Assembly (NCBI RefSeq): GCF_010686705.1
Contig: NZ_JAAGWY010000002.1
Coordinates: forward strand, 458,001 to 522,000
Reading direction: 5' to 3'
From: Leifsonia tongyongensis
Lineage (GTDB): Bacteria; Actinomycetota; Actinomycetes; Actinomycetales; Microbacteriaceae
DNA: 64,000 nt
In this document: positions 23,669 through 31,583 of the stretch, in pieces
How the letters are laid out: each line of letters opens with the position of its first letter
Numbering within the stretch: the first letter of the stretch is position 1
Position numbers and translations under genes: made by a program
Notes under the pieces: model-generated
Databases searched by the model: none
Told to the model about the DNA's origin: nothing
What the model saw: the letters and a program-made list of their open reading frames with translations, nothing else

Positions 23669-24490
23669 TCAGGTGAGGTGGTCGTTCGCCCCGCTGACCC
23701 ACGCGATGTAGCGGTCGGCCGAGCGCTGGACCGCTCCACGGGCATCCGTCATGATCCGGTTGCCGAAATTGCCGTAGGCACGGTCGAACGGATGCGCTGT
23801 CACAGCGCCTGCGACCCGTGCGACGACCGAGGCCGAGAGCGGAATCGCGTTCGGGTAGCTGCGCATGAAGGTGACCCAGCGACCCGACGGACCGGGGAAG
23901 AACGTGTCCCCGGCGAGCACCACTCCACGGCCCTCTGCGCCCTGCTGCCAGTGCACGATCGCACTTCCAGGGAAATGACCGCCGATGGTCCTGACCGTGA
24001 CGCCGGGAAGGAGCTCGACATCGCCACTGAAGGTGCGGATGCGCGGATCGGCCCGCTGCACCCAGTCGCGGTCGGCGTCGGCGACCAGCACCGTCGCATC
24101 CAGCAGCCGTGCCCAGGTGGTCTGTGCGCCGTACATGTGCGGGTGGCTGGCCACGACGAAGCGCGCGCCACCGAGTTCGCGGACCCTCTCCGCAGCGGCC
24201 TCGTCGACGAACCCGGTCGGGTCCCACAGCAGGTTGCCTTCGCTCGTGCGCACGAGTTTCGCGAACTGGCCGATCCCGGTCTCGGGTACGGTGCTGAGCA
24301 CATAGAGGTCGGGCTCCCCCTCCGTGATCTCGACCCTGCTGCCCTGCTCGGCCAGCTGCTGGAGCGAGGTCCACCGCTGGCCGGAGAGCGGAACGTACTG
24401 GCGCTCATCCCGGCAGATCGGGCACTCGGCAGGGGGCTGCTCGCCGGGCGAATACTCGACCGCGCACGCGGCGCAGAGCCAGTCGAACAT
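23669..24490 (-). CDS. MBL-fold hydrolase with N-terminal zinc ribbon
   Basis: 273 residues. Residues 1-30 form a rubredoxin-like zinc ribbon (C6xxC9 and C23xxC26: MFDWLCAAC and ECPIC). The rest is a metallo-beta-lactamase fold: LVRTSEGNLLWDP, GGHFPGSAIVHW with the third His, and LAGDTFFP with the bridging Asp. The canonical HxHxDH box reads SHPHMYGAQ, so only the first two ligands are kept and one metal site may be weak or empty. Cytoplasmic; substrate unknown. The ATG at 24490 is chosen because it begins the ribbon. Confidence 0.85.
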   Translation of the reverse strand: MFDWLCAACAVEYSPGEQPPAECPICRDERQYVPLSGQRWTSLQQLAEQGSRVEITEGEPDLYVLSTVPETGIGQFAKLVRTSEGNLLWDPTGFVDEAAAERVRELGGARFVVASHPHMYGAQTTWARLLDATVLVADADRDWVQRADPRIRTFSGDVELLPGVTVRTIGGHFPGSAIVHWQQGAEGRGVVLAGDTFFPGPSGRWVTFMRSYPNAIPLSASVVARVAGAVTAHPFDRAYGNFGNRIMTDARGAVQRSADRYIAWVSGANDHLT

Positions 24491-24644
24491 GTGCCCACGG
24501 TAACAGACCGTTGATCCGCGTCGGCCTGCGGGCATAGCCTGTGGCGTGCGGGGTCGGTGGTGCAACGATCGCCGGCTTTCACACTGTTTCACTCCGCTCG
24601 GTCGAACGCGCCGCGTGGCGGCGCCCGGTGAAAGGTCAACGCAC

Positions 24645-25445
24645 ATGGCAGGTCAGCCCGTCGTCTTCATCCACGGTCTGTGGCTTCACGCCACCAGCTG
24701 GAATCCGTGGATCGACTTCTTCCGCAACGAGGGTTACGACCCCGTCGCCCCCGGCTGGCCGGATGAGCCGGGAAGCGTCGAGGAGGCGCGCGCGAATCCG
24801 GATGCCGTAGCCGACAAGAGCATCGACGACATCACCGGACACTACGCTGCGATCATCGAGGCGCTCGACACCCCTCCCGTCATCATCGGCCACTCCTTCG
24901 GCGGTCTCATCACCGAGAAGCTGATCGGGCAGGGCTACGGCAACGCCGGTGTCGCCATCGACCCGGCCCAGATCAAAGGCGTGCTCCCGTTGCCGCTAGC
25001 CCAGCTGAAGGCCGCGCTTCCCGGTCTCGGCAACCCGGCGAACCTGAAGCGCTCCGTGGCGCTCACCGAGAAGGAGTTCAAGTTCGGCTTCGGCAACGAA
25101 CTCACCGACGAGGAGTCCAAGGAGCTGTTCGACGCGTGGGCGATACCGTCACCGGCCCGTCCGCTGTTCGAAGCCGCATCCGCGAACTTCCGCGTGCACT
25201 CGCAGGCGAAGGTCGACACCGGTAACGAGGACCGTGGGCCGCTGCTGCTCGTGTCGGGCACGAAGGACCACACCGTTCCCGATGTGACGACGGAGGCGAC
25301 CCTGAAACAGTACCGGGACTCGAACGCCGTAACCGACCTCACGAAGTTCCACGGACGCGGTCACTCGCTCACCATCGACCACGGCTGGCGCGACGTAGCG
25401 ACCGAGATCCTCGTCTGGCTCCGGCAGCAGCACGCGAACGAGTAA
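24645..25445 (+). CDS. Alpha/beta hydrolase (lipase/esterase-like)
   Basis: 266 residues. Oxyanion segment PVVFIHGLWLHATSW, nucleophile elbow VIIGHSFGGLITEK, catalytic Asp in LVSGTKDHTVPD and His in FHGRGHSLTIDH. The Trp-rich LWLHATSWNPW is typical of a subgroup often annotated as non-heme chloroperoxidase-like or lipase-like hydrolases. The ATG at 24645 follows GAAAGG; the open frame upstream (to 24546) overlaps the promoter region of the divergent MBL gene. Convergent with the ABC permease gene, 12 bp apart. Confidence 0.88.
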   Translation: MAGQPVVFIHGLWLHATSWNPWIDFFRNEGYDPVAPGWPDEPGSVEEARANPDAVADKSIDDITGHYAAIIEALDTPPVIIGHSFGGLITEKLIGQGYGNAGVAIDPAQIKGVLPLPLAQLKAALPGLGNPANLKRSVALTEKEFKFGFGNELTDEESKELFDAWAIPSPARPLFEAASANFRVHSQAKVDTGNEDRGPLLLVSGTKDHTVPDVTTEATLKQYRDSNAVTDLTKFHGRGHSLTIDHGWRDVATEILVWLRQQHANE

Positions 25446-25457
25446 GCGCTCCGCGTC

Positions 25458-26327
25458 CTACGACAGGATGTCCTTGGTCGTGAACCGGCCGAAAGCGAGT
25501 GCGCCGAACACCAGGATGTAGCCCAGCTGCAGCAGCGCGTTCTGCCCGAACGACTCCCACGACAGCGGCTGCCGTAGCATGTCGGCGAATCCCAGCCAGT
25601 AATGGCTGAACAGCCACGGGTGGATCCAGTCGACCTGCGGCAGCGAGTCGAGCACCTCGGATGCGATCGACAGCACGATGGTCGCGGCCATGGCGCCGAC
25701 CGGCACATCGGTGAGTGTCGAGAGGAAGAGGCCGATCGCCGAGAGGCCGAGCAGGGAGACGGTCACATAGGCGGCGACCAGCAGCAGGCGGATGAGCGCA
25801 TCGCCGATGCTCACCGTGTCGCCGGAGAGCAGCGGCACCGGACCGATCGGGAACAGCGCGGCTCCGATGAGCACGCCGGCCACGATCACGACGAGCGTTC
25901 CAGCCACGCAGAACGCAGCGGCGCCGATGTATTTGACGACGAGGAGACGGACGCGGCCGGCCGGTCCGACGAGCAGATAGCGCAGGGTGCCGTGCGACGC
26001 CTCCCCCGCGATCGTGTCGCCGGCGACGACGCCGATGGTCAACGGGAGGAACAGCGGAACGCAGACGACGAGCGCCGTGAACGTCACGAAGATGCCGTTG
26101 TGGGTGATCTCGTTGAGGAACTGCGGGCCGCGCCCCGAGTTCGCGCCGTTCTCCCGGAGGCGCACGGCGACGGCGATGAGGATCGGGACGCCCGCAAGTG
26201 CGGCGAGCAGCGCCCACGTGCGCCAGCGGCGGAAGAGCACGGAGATCTCGGACCAGAGCAGGCTCCAACCCGACGCGGAGCGTTCCGCCGCCTCCGGGGC
26301 CGCCGCGACCGCGGCTTCACTCGGCAA
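25458..26327 (-). CDS. ABC-2-type transporter permease
   Basis: 289 residues, six hydrophobic segments, with the ABC-2 pattern VVAGDTIAGEASHGTLRYLLVGPAGR after segment two. The most likely start is TTG at 26327, overlapping the ATPase stop by 11 bp with GAAGGG seven bases upstream; no ATG or GTG is suitably placed. Works as the membrane half of an exporter with the next gene. What it exports (drug, lipid or peptide) is not visible. The low-complexity first 15 residues (Ala/Pro-rich) are cytoplasmic. Confidence 0.9.
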   Translation of the reverse strand: MPSEAAVAAAPEAAERSASGWSLLWSEISVLFRRWRTWALLAALAGVPILIAVAVRLRENGANSGRGPQFLNEITHNGIFVTFTALVVCVPLFLPLTIGVVAGDTIAGEASHGTLRYLLVGPAGRVRLLVVKYIGAAAFCVAGTLVVIVAGVLIGAALFPIGPVPLLSGDTVSIGDALIRLLLVAAYVTVSLLGLSAIGLFLSTLTDVPVGAMAATIVLSIASEVLDSLPQVDWIHPWLFSHYWLGFADMLRQPLSWESFGQNALLQLGYILVFGALAFGRFTTKDILS

Positions 26328-27306
26328 CGTCGAACCCTTCGCCGGTGAGGGCGACGAACCGCTCCTCGAGACTGGCACTGGTGACGGTGAAGCCGCGGAT
26401 GCGCACCCCGGCGCCCACGAGCGCGGCGACGATCTCTTCCGGTGCGAATGCGCGGTCGGTGTGCGCGGCCACCACAATGTCGCGGGAGGCGGCGGGGTCG
26501 CTGGATGCGCCTTCCGGAGCGCCCGCATCCACCTCGAATCCGAGCGAGCCGAGCACGCGTCGTGCAGCCACCGCATCGGGCGTTCGCAGTTCTACTCCCG
26601 GGCTGCCGGCGCGGCGCAGGTCTTCGAGCGTGCCCTGGGCGACGAGCGAGCCATTGCTCATGATCGCCGCGTGGGTGCAGATCTGGTCGATCTCGGCGAG
26701 CAGATGGCTGGAGACGAACACGGTCGTGCCGCCGCCGGCGAGTGAACGGATGAGGTTGCGCACCTCACGCGTGCCCTGGGGGTCGAGTCCGTTGGTCGGC
26801 TCGTCGAGCACCAGTAGTTCGCGTGGCGCAAGGAGGGCGTTCGCCAGCCCGAGCCGTTGCTTCATGCCGAGGGAGTAGGCCTTGACCCGCTTCCGTGCAA
26901 CGTGCGACAGTCCGACACGCTCCAGGGACTCCGCAACACGATCGCGCCGCGTGCGTGGGGACGACCGCCGGTTGGCGGAGTCGAGCCGCGTCAGGTTCGC
27001 AGCCCCCGACAGGAAGGGATAGAAGGCGGGACCTTCGACGAGCGCGCCGACCCGTGGAAGCACGTCGGACACGCCTCTCGGCATCTCCTCGCCGAGCACG
27101 CGGATCTGCCCCGCCGTGGCGCCCGCAAGACCGAGCAGCATGCGGATCGTGGTCGTCTTACCGGACCCGTTGGGGCCGAGAAACCCGAAGACCGAACCGC
27201 GTGGAACCGCCAGCGCGATGTTGTCCACGGCCGTGTGCGAGCCGAAGCGTTTGGTCAGTCCGACCGTCTCGATCGCCGGCTGGGCGAGCGAAACGTCGTC
27301 TGTCAC
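26317..27306 (-). CDS. ABC transporter ATP-binding protein
   Basis: 329 residues. Walker A GPNGSGKTTT, signature YSLGMKQRLGLANALL, Walker B LLVLDEPTNGLDPQG and the switch His in FVSSHLLAE. A C-terminal extension of about 100 residues with ASLEERFVALTG is usual for exporters of the CcmA/NodI type. Forms an exporter with the downstream permease. Starts 13 bp after the upstream secreted protein gene ends, so 28372-25458 reads as one operon. Confidence 0.94.
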   Translation of the reverse strand: MTDDVSLAQPAIETVGLTKRFGSHTAVDNIALAVPRGSVFGFLGPNGSGKTTTIRMLLGLAGATAGQIRVLGEEMPRGVSDVLPRVGALVEGPAFYPFLSGAANLTRLDSANRRSSPRTRRDRVAESLERVGLSHVARKRVKAYSLGMKQRLGLANALLAPRELLVLDEPTNGLDPQGTREVRNLIRSLAGGGTTVFVSSHLLAEIDQICTHAAIMSNGSLVAQGTLEDLRRAGSPGVELRTPDAVAARRVLGSLGFEVDAGAPEGASSDPAASRDIVVAAHTDRAFAPEEIVAALVGAGVRIRGFTVTSASLEERFVALTGEGFDVAE

Positions 27307-27319
27307 CGGCGGTCGCCTG

Positions 27320-28372
27320 TCACTGGGCGGCCACGGCTTCGAGGCGCGAGACCGGGACGGCCCCGGCGAATACCCGGCCGTCGTCGGTGATCAGCACGGA
27401 CACGAGCGATGTGGAGAACGCGCGGCCGCCAGACACCGGCGTGGTCAGTTCGCCGTAGAGCGGGTCGCTCGTCACGGACGCCGGTACGGACCCGACCTTC
27501 AGCTCGACCACCGCGTCCCAGCCCGATCCGGTGACGGTCGGCTTCGCGTGCGTTCCCGTCTCGGTGTGCGTGCCCGGTGTGGTCGGCAGGGCCTGCTCCT
27601 TCACCGTCGCGTGTGCGGGCGGCGCGAACGTGAAGAGGCTCGCGGCAGGGGTGCCCAGATCGATCGACGAGAATCCGACGCTGAATGCCGGGTCGTGCTG
27701 TCCGCGGGCGTCGACGACGACCCGCAGGGGAAGCCCGGTCTCGGCGTCGACCGCGATGGCGACCGAACCGACCAGTGTCCCCGAGGTCTTGGGCGTGAGG
27801 ATGAGCTCGTAGGCGTTGCGCCCGGCGACGGACTGGTTGTCGCCCAGGGTGACCGTCGTGGCCGGGTCGACCTTGGCGAGGAGCTTGTCGGCGACCTCCG
27901 ACGGGGTGAGCGCCTGCTCAGGCGAAGCCGGCGCGCTCGCGGTCTTCGACGGCAAGGTGATGTGGGTCGCCGTGTTGTCCTTCGACGTGTACAGCCACGC
28001 GTTGGTGCCGTTCCGGATCGCGTCGCGCTCCGCCAGCGAATCCATGACCTGGATGCGCTCCTTCGTCGGGCCGTCGGCGTACACGCGTGCCGTGTGCGAA
28101 CCGGTCACGAGGTCGAGCATCGACGCCTGGCTCGAATTCGAGCCGGGCCCCGTGGTGGGCAGCTCAGGGAGTCCGAGGTTCGAACTCTGCTCGACCGTGC
28201 CCGAGAACGTCTCGACCTGGCTGCCGGCGACCAGGGCGAGGACTTCGCTCGGCGTCTTGGCGGGCAGGTTCACCGCGGCGCCCGCCTGCATCGGGATGAT
28301 CACTGCTCCTGCAGCGATCACCGCAGGCACGACGACGGCCGGAAGCCAGCGCAGCCACACACGAGTCGACAT
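27320..28372 (-). CDS. Secreted LolA/RseB-like protein
   Basis: 350 residues. Signal peptide or N-terminal anchor (RVWLRWLPAVVVPAVIAAGA, cut near AGAAV). The mature part has the LolA/outer-membrane lipoprotein carrier-like beta fold: VLALVAGSQVETFSGTVEQS, DGPTKERIQVMDSL, LPLRVVVDARG and PAFSVGFSSIDLG. In Gram-positives such proteins are annotated as sigma-E regulatory or DUF2092-like and bind lipid or sense the envelope. The ATG at 28372 has GGAGGACCC upstream. The ABC genes directly follow, suggesting a role in exporting or handling a lipid-like molecule. Confidence 0.83.
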   Translation of the reverse strand: MSTRVWLRWLPAVVVPAVIAAGAVIIPMQAGAAVNLPAKTPSEVLALVAGSQVETFSGTVEQSSNLGLPELPTTGPGSNSSQASMLDLVTGSHTARVYADGPTKERIQVMDSLAERDAIRNGTNAWLYTSKDNTATHITLPSKTASAPASPEQALTPSEVADKLLAKVDPATTVTLGDNQSVAGRNAYELILTPKTSGTLVGSVAIAVDAETGLPLRVVVDARGQHDPAFSVGFSSIDLGTPAASLFTFAPPAHATVKEQALPTTPGTHTETGTHAKPTVTGSGWDAVVELKVGSVPASVTSDPLYGELTTPVSGGRAFSTSLVSVLITDDGRVFAGAVPVSRLEAVAAQ

Positions 28373-28526
28373 GGGTCCTCCAGTCGGGTGATCCTGATTC
28401 GAGGGTACGCCTCGCGTGGTCCCGGAGCACTTGTTCCTGGCTGCGAAGTCGTTGTGAACTACTCCAAGCGTCGCACGGTCGGATACCGTGCGGAATACAT
28501 CGGAAGGCGGATACGCTGCCTTCATC

Positions 28527-29540
28527 GTGAAGCGCATCGGATTCCTCTCCTTCGGTCATTGGCAGCCCATCCCCGGCTCGGTCGCCCGCACGGCCAGGGA
28601 CGCCCTCGTGCAGACCATCGAGCTCGCGGTCGCCGCCGAGAAGCTCGGGCTCGACGGCGCTTTCGTGCGCGTGCACCATTTCGCGCGCCAGCTCGCCTCC
28701 CCGTTCCCCCTTCTGGCAGCCATGGGCGCCCGCACGAACAGGATCGAACTGGGCACCGCCGTCATCGACATGCGTTACGAGAACCCGCTGTACATGGCGG
28801 AGGATGCGGCTGCCGCCGACCTGATCAGCGACGGGCGCCTTCAGCTCGGCGTGAGTCGCGGTTCACCTGAGACGGCGATGCGCGGCTACGAGTCGTTCGG
28901 GTTCGTCCCCGCGGACGGCGAGACCGACGCCGACATGGCACGTCGTCACACCGAGGTCTTCCGTGCGGTGATAGCGGGCGCCGGTGCCGCGATGTCCAAT
29001 CCGGAGATGACGGGCGTGGAGCAGCCGCTTGCGATCGAGCCGCGCTCCCCCGGACTGTCCGAACGCATCTGGTGGGGCGCCGGATCGCGCGCGACAGCGG
29101 TCTGGACGGCGAATCAGGGCATGAACCTCATGAGCTCCACACTGCTGACGGAGGACACCGGTGTTCCCTTCGATCAGCTCCAGGCCGAGCAGATCCGGAT
29201 GTTCCGGGATGCGTGGCGCGAGGCCGGCCACGAACGCGAACCGCGCGTCTCCGTCAGCCGCAGCGTCATCCCGATCATCGATGACGAGACGCGGCGGTAC
29301 TTCGGCGCACGGGGCGAGGTGGAGTCGCGGGATCAGGTCGGCCACCTCGACGGCGGTCTCGCCCGCTTCGGCCGCAGCTTCGTCGGCGAGCCTGACAAGA
29401 TCGCGGCCGAGCTCGCCCAGGACGAGGCGGTACAACTGGCCGATACCGTGCTGGTCACCGTTCCGAACCAGCTGGGCGTCGACTTCAACGCGAAGATTCT
29501 CGACTCGATCAACCGCGACATCAAGCCGTCTCTCGGCTGA
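28527..29540 (+). CDS. LLM-class flavin-dependent oxidoreductase
   Basis: 337 residues of bacterial luciferase-like TIM-barrel fold: KRIGFLSFGHWQPIPGSVAR, LELGLDGAFVRVHHFAR-type region, RIELGTAVIDMRYENPL and GRLQLGVSRGSPETAM. It would use FMN or F420 with NAD(P)H; the cofactor cannot be told. GTG start at 28527 begins the family N-terminus; an upstream GTG at 28488 would add 13 residues without family character. No good Shine-Dalgarno is present. Confidence 0.9.
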   Translation: MKRIGFLSFGHWQPIPGSVARTARDALVQTIELAVAAEKLGLDGAFVRVHHFARQLASPFPLLAAMGARTNRIELGTAVIDMRYENPLYMAEDAAAADLISDGRLQLGVSRGSPETAMRGYESFGFVPADGETDADMARRHTEVFRAVIAGAGAAMSNPEMTGVEQPLAIEPRSPGLSERIWWGAGSRATAVWTANQGMNLMSSTLLTEDTGVPFDQLQAEQIRMFRDAWREAGHEREPRVSVSRSVIPIIDDETRRYFGARGEVESRDQVGHLDGGLARFGRSFVGEPDKIAAELAQDEAVQLADTVLVTVPNQLGVDFNAKILDSINRDIKPSLG

Positions 29541-29660
29541 CCCGAACATAGGGCATGATGGGAACGCTTACCCAGCTCCACCGTTTTCGCTGACGTCCCG
29601 AAACGCAGCACCGGCATCCGCGCCCCTTAGGGCCTCCGCGGACCAGTGATGAGGGAAGAA

Positions 29661-30623
29661 ATGGCGCCGACGAAGATCTCTCTGCGGCGACTCGGCCGCG
29701 TCGCTATCGCGGCGCTGATGGCCGGGCTGGCCGGGACGGGAGCCCTACTCATGACCGCGACAGCTGCAAACGCTGACGAGACGCCGCCGAGCGCGACCGC
29801 ATCAGCGAGCCCCAGCGCATCAGCCATCACCAGCATGTGGGCGTGGGGCAACTCCGTCGACCCGTCCGCTGACAATCGCGGACTCGGTCAGGCCGCCCTC
29901 GCCCCCGCCGCGCTCGCCGCGTTCGCCCACGAGCACGGCCTGACGTCGGTCTACCTGTCGGTGCCATGGGCGGCGAACCAGGGAGCGATCGGCACGTGGC
30001 TCGCCGAGTCGGTGGATGCACTCCACAGCGTCGGTGTGCGCGTTTCGGCTCTCGGCGGCGACGCGTCCTGGCTCGCCAACCCGACGCTGGTCGCCCAGTG
30101 GATCACGGATGCCCGTGCCGCGGCGCCCTTCGACGCGGTCCAACTCGACATCGAGCCGTGGGCGGGGCAGGCGCACCCCGACTTCGCGAGCATCACGCCA
30201 GCGTTCGTCACGCTTCTCCAGACCGCCAAGTCGGCAGCCGGTCCGCTACCTCTCGGCGTCGACCTGCCCTGGTGGCTCGCCACGGTCCCCTCGGGAGCCG
30301 GCACGGTGTTCGACGCCCTGCTCCCCGAGCTGGACAGCGTCGCGATCGTGGCCTTCGCAGACCACGCCGCGGGATCCGACGGCATCGTCGCACTCGCGCA
30401 GCCCGCGGCCGACGCTGCAGGTGCCGCCGGAAAGCCCTTCACGATCGGCGTCGAGACGGACACCCCGGAGGTCGCAGGCGGCCCGCAGCTCACCTTCGCC
30501 GACGACGGTGAAGCGGCCCTGGTCTCCGAGACGGATGCGGTCCGCACCGCTTTCGCCTCGACCGCGGGCTACAGCGGCGTCACCGTGGAGCACCTGCGCA
30601 GCTGGATCGCGCTCATCGGGTGA
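29661..30623 (+). CDS. Secreted TIM-barrel-like protein of unknown function
   Basis: 320 residues. Twin-Arg-less Sec signal peptide (residues 1-37, cut at ANA-DE), then a 20-residue Thr/Ser/Pro/Ala linker. The mature part looks like an alpha/beta barrel: TSVYLSVPWA, DAVQLDIEPWAG, LPLGVDLPWWLA, AIVAFADHA, FTIGVETD and SGVTVEHLRSW at the end. DIEP and GVDLPWW at strand ends resemble glycosidase-like active sites (compare GH18-like DxE), but I cannot place it in a family. ATG follows GAGGGAAGAA. Lone gene before the SGNH hydrolase, 37 bp apart. Confidence 0.72.
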   Translation: MAPTKISLRRLGRVAIAALMAGLAGTGALLMTATAANADETPPSATASASPSASAITSMWAWGNSVDPSADNRGLGQAALAPAALAAFAHEHGLTSVYLSVPWAANQGAIGTWLAESVDALHSVGVRVSALGGDASWLANPTLVAQWITDARAAAPFDAVQLDIEPWAGQAHPDFASITPAFVTLLQTAKSAAGPLPLGVDLPWWLATVPSGAGTVFDALLPELDSVAIVAFADHAAGSDGIVALAQPAADAAGAAGKPFTIGVETDTPEVAGGPQLTFADDGEAALVSETDAVRTAFASTAGYSGVTVEHLRSWIALIG

Positions 30624-30660
30624 GCATCCGCCCGACCCGCGTGGCGGTAGCGTAAGGATC

Positions 30661-31437
30661 ATGTTCAGCAGTTACATCGCGATCGGCGACAGCTTCACCG
30701 AGGGCGTCGGCGACGAGCTCCCCGACGGCCGGACGCGCGGGTGGGCGGATTTCGTGGCCATCGGCCTCGCGTCCGCGTCCCCGGAGCCGGTCCTGTACGC
30801 GAATCTCGCGATCCGCGGTCGCAAGCTGCGGCCCCTGCTGGACGAGCAGCTCTCCCCCGCAATCGCCCAACTGCCCCAGATGATCAGCCTCAACGGCGGC
30901 GGCAACGACATCATGCGGCCGAAGGTGTCGATGCAGAACGTGGTGACCATGCTCGAGACGGCGGCGAACCGGGTGACCGAGGCGGGCATCCACATGCTGT
31001 TGCTGAGCGGCGCGAACCCGAGCAGGCACCTTCCGCTCGGCAATGTGATGCGCAAGCGGGGCGACGAGCTCGATGCGGCCGTGCGCGTGCTCTTCCCGCG
31101 TGCGAACACGACGTTCGTCGACAACTGGGCCGACGAGGGCCTCGGTGACGCCCGCTACTGGTCCTCCGACAAGCTGCACCTGAACGCCCTCGGTCACGCA
31201 CGCGTCGCCAGCAATGTGCTGACCGCGCTGGCCGTGTCCGTGCCGGCCGAGTGGGGTGTCGAGGAGGTCGCGTCGGCGCCCGGCGGCCCGCGCTCGCGCA
31301 ATACGATCGCGTACTACCGCGAATACGTCCTCCCGTGGGTCGGTCGTCGCCTGACAGGTCGTTCCTCAGGTGACGGCCGCACCGCGAAGATCCCCACGCT
31401 GACGCCGGTCGATCCGGTGACCACGCCGCCGCTCTGA
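30661..31437 (+). CDS. SGNH/GDSL-family hydrolase
   Basis: 258 residues, no signal peptide, so cytoplasmic. Block I YIAIGDSFTEGVGDELPDG (Ser11), block II Gly in ANLAIRGRKL, block III SLNGGGNDI and block V SDKLHLNALGHARVA with catalytic Asp and His. All SGNH blocks are present. Activity would be esterase or acyl hydrolase; actinobacteria have many paralogues of this length with an Arg-rich C-terminus as here. ATG at 30661. A symmetrical hairpin lies beyond the stop. Confidence 0.92.
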   Translation: MFSSYIAIGDSFTEGVGDELPDGRTRGWADFVAIGLASASPEPVLYANLAIRGRKLRPLLDEQLSPAIAQLPQMISLNGGGNDIMRPKVSMQNVVTMLETAANRVTEAGIHMLLLSGANPSRHLPLGNVMRKRGDELDAAVRVLFPRANTTFVDNWADEGLGDARYWSSDKLHLNALGHARVASNVLTALAVSVPAEWGVEEVASAPGGPRSRNTIAYYREYVLPWVGRRLTGRSSGDGRTAKIPTLTPVDPVTTPPL

Positions 31438-31524
31438 GTGCCAAGGAAATCTGACCGCTCCAGAATCCGACTCGCGCCGGAACACCCCGGAATTCGTCCG
31501 CGCATCCGGAAGAATTATGCAAGT

Positions 31525-31559
31525 AAGGGTGCCTGTTGTTCGGGTCAACAGGCACCCTT
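31525..31559. terminator. Bidirectional hairpin terminator
   Basis: Perfect 14-bp stem (arms AAGGGTGCCTGTTG and its complement) with loop TTCGGGT, lying between two convergent genes (SGNH hydrolase and phosphoketolase). Its position, 25-90 bp from both stops, suits termination in both directions. Confidence 0.85.
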
Positions 31560-31583
31560 GCTTCTCACGGCGTTCTCCGCGCT

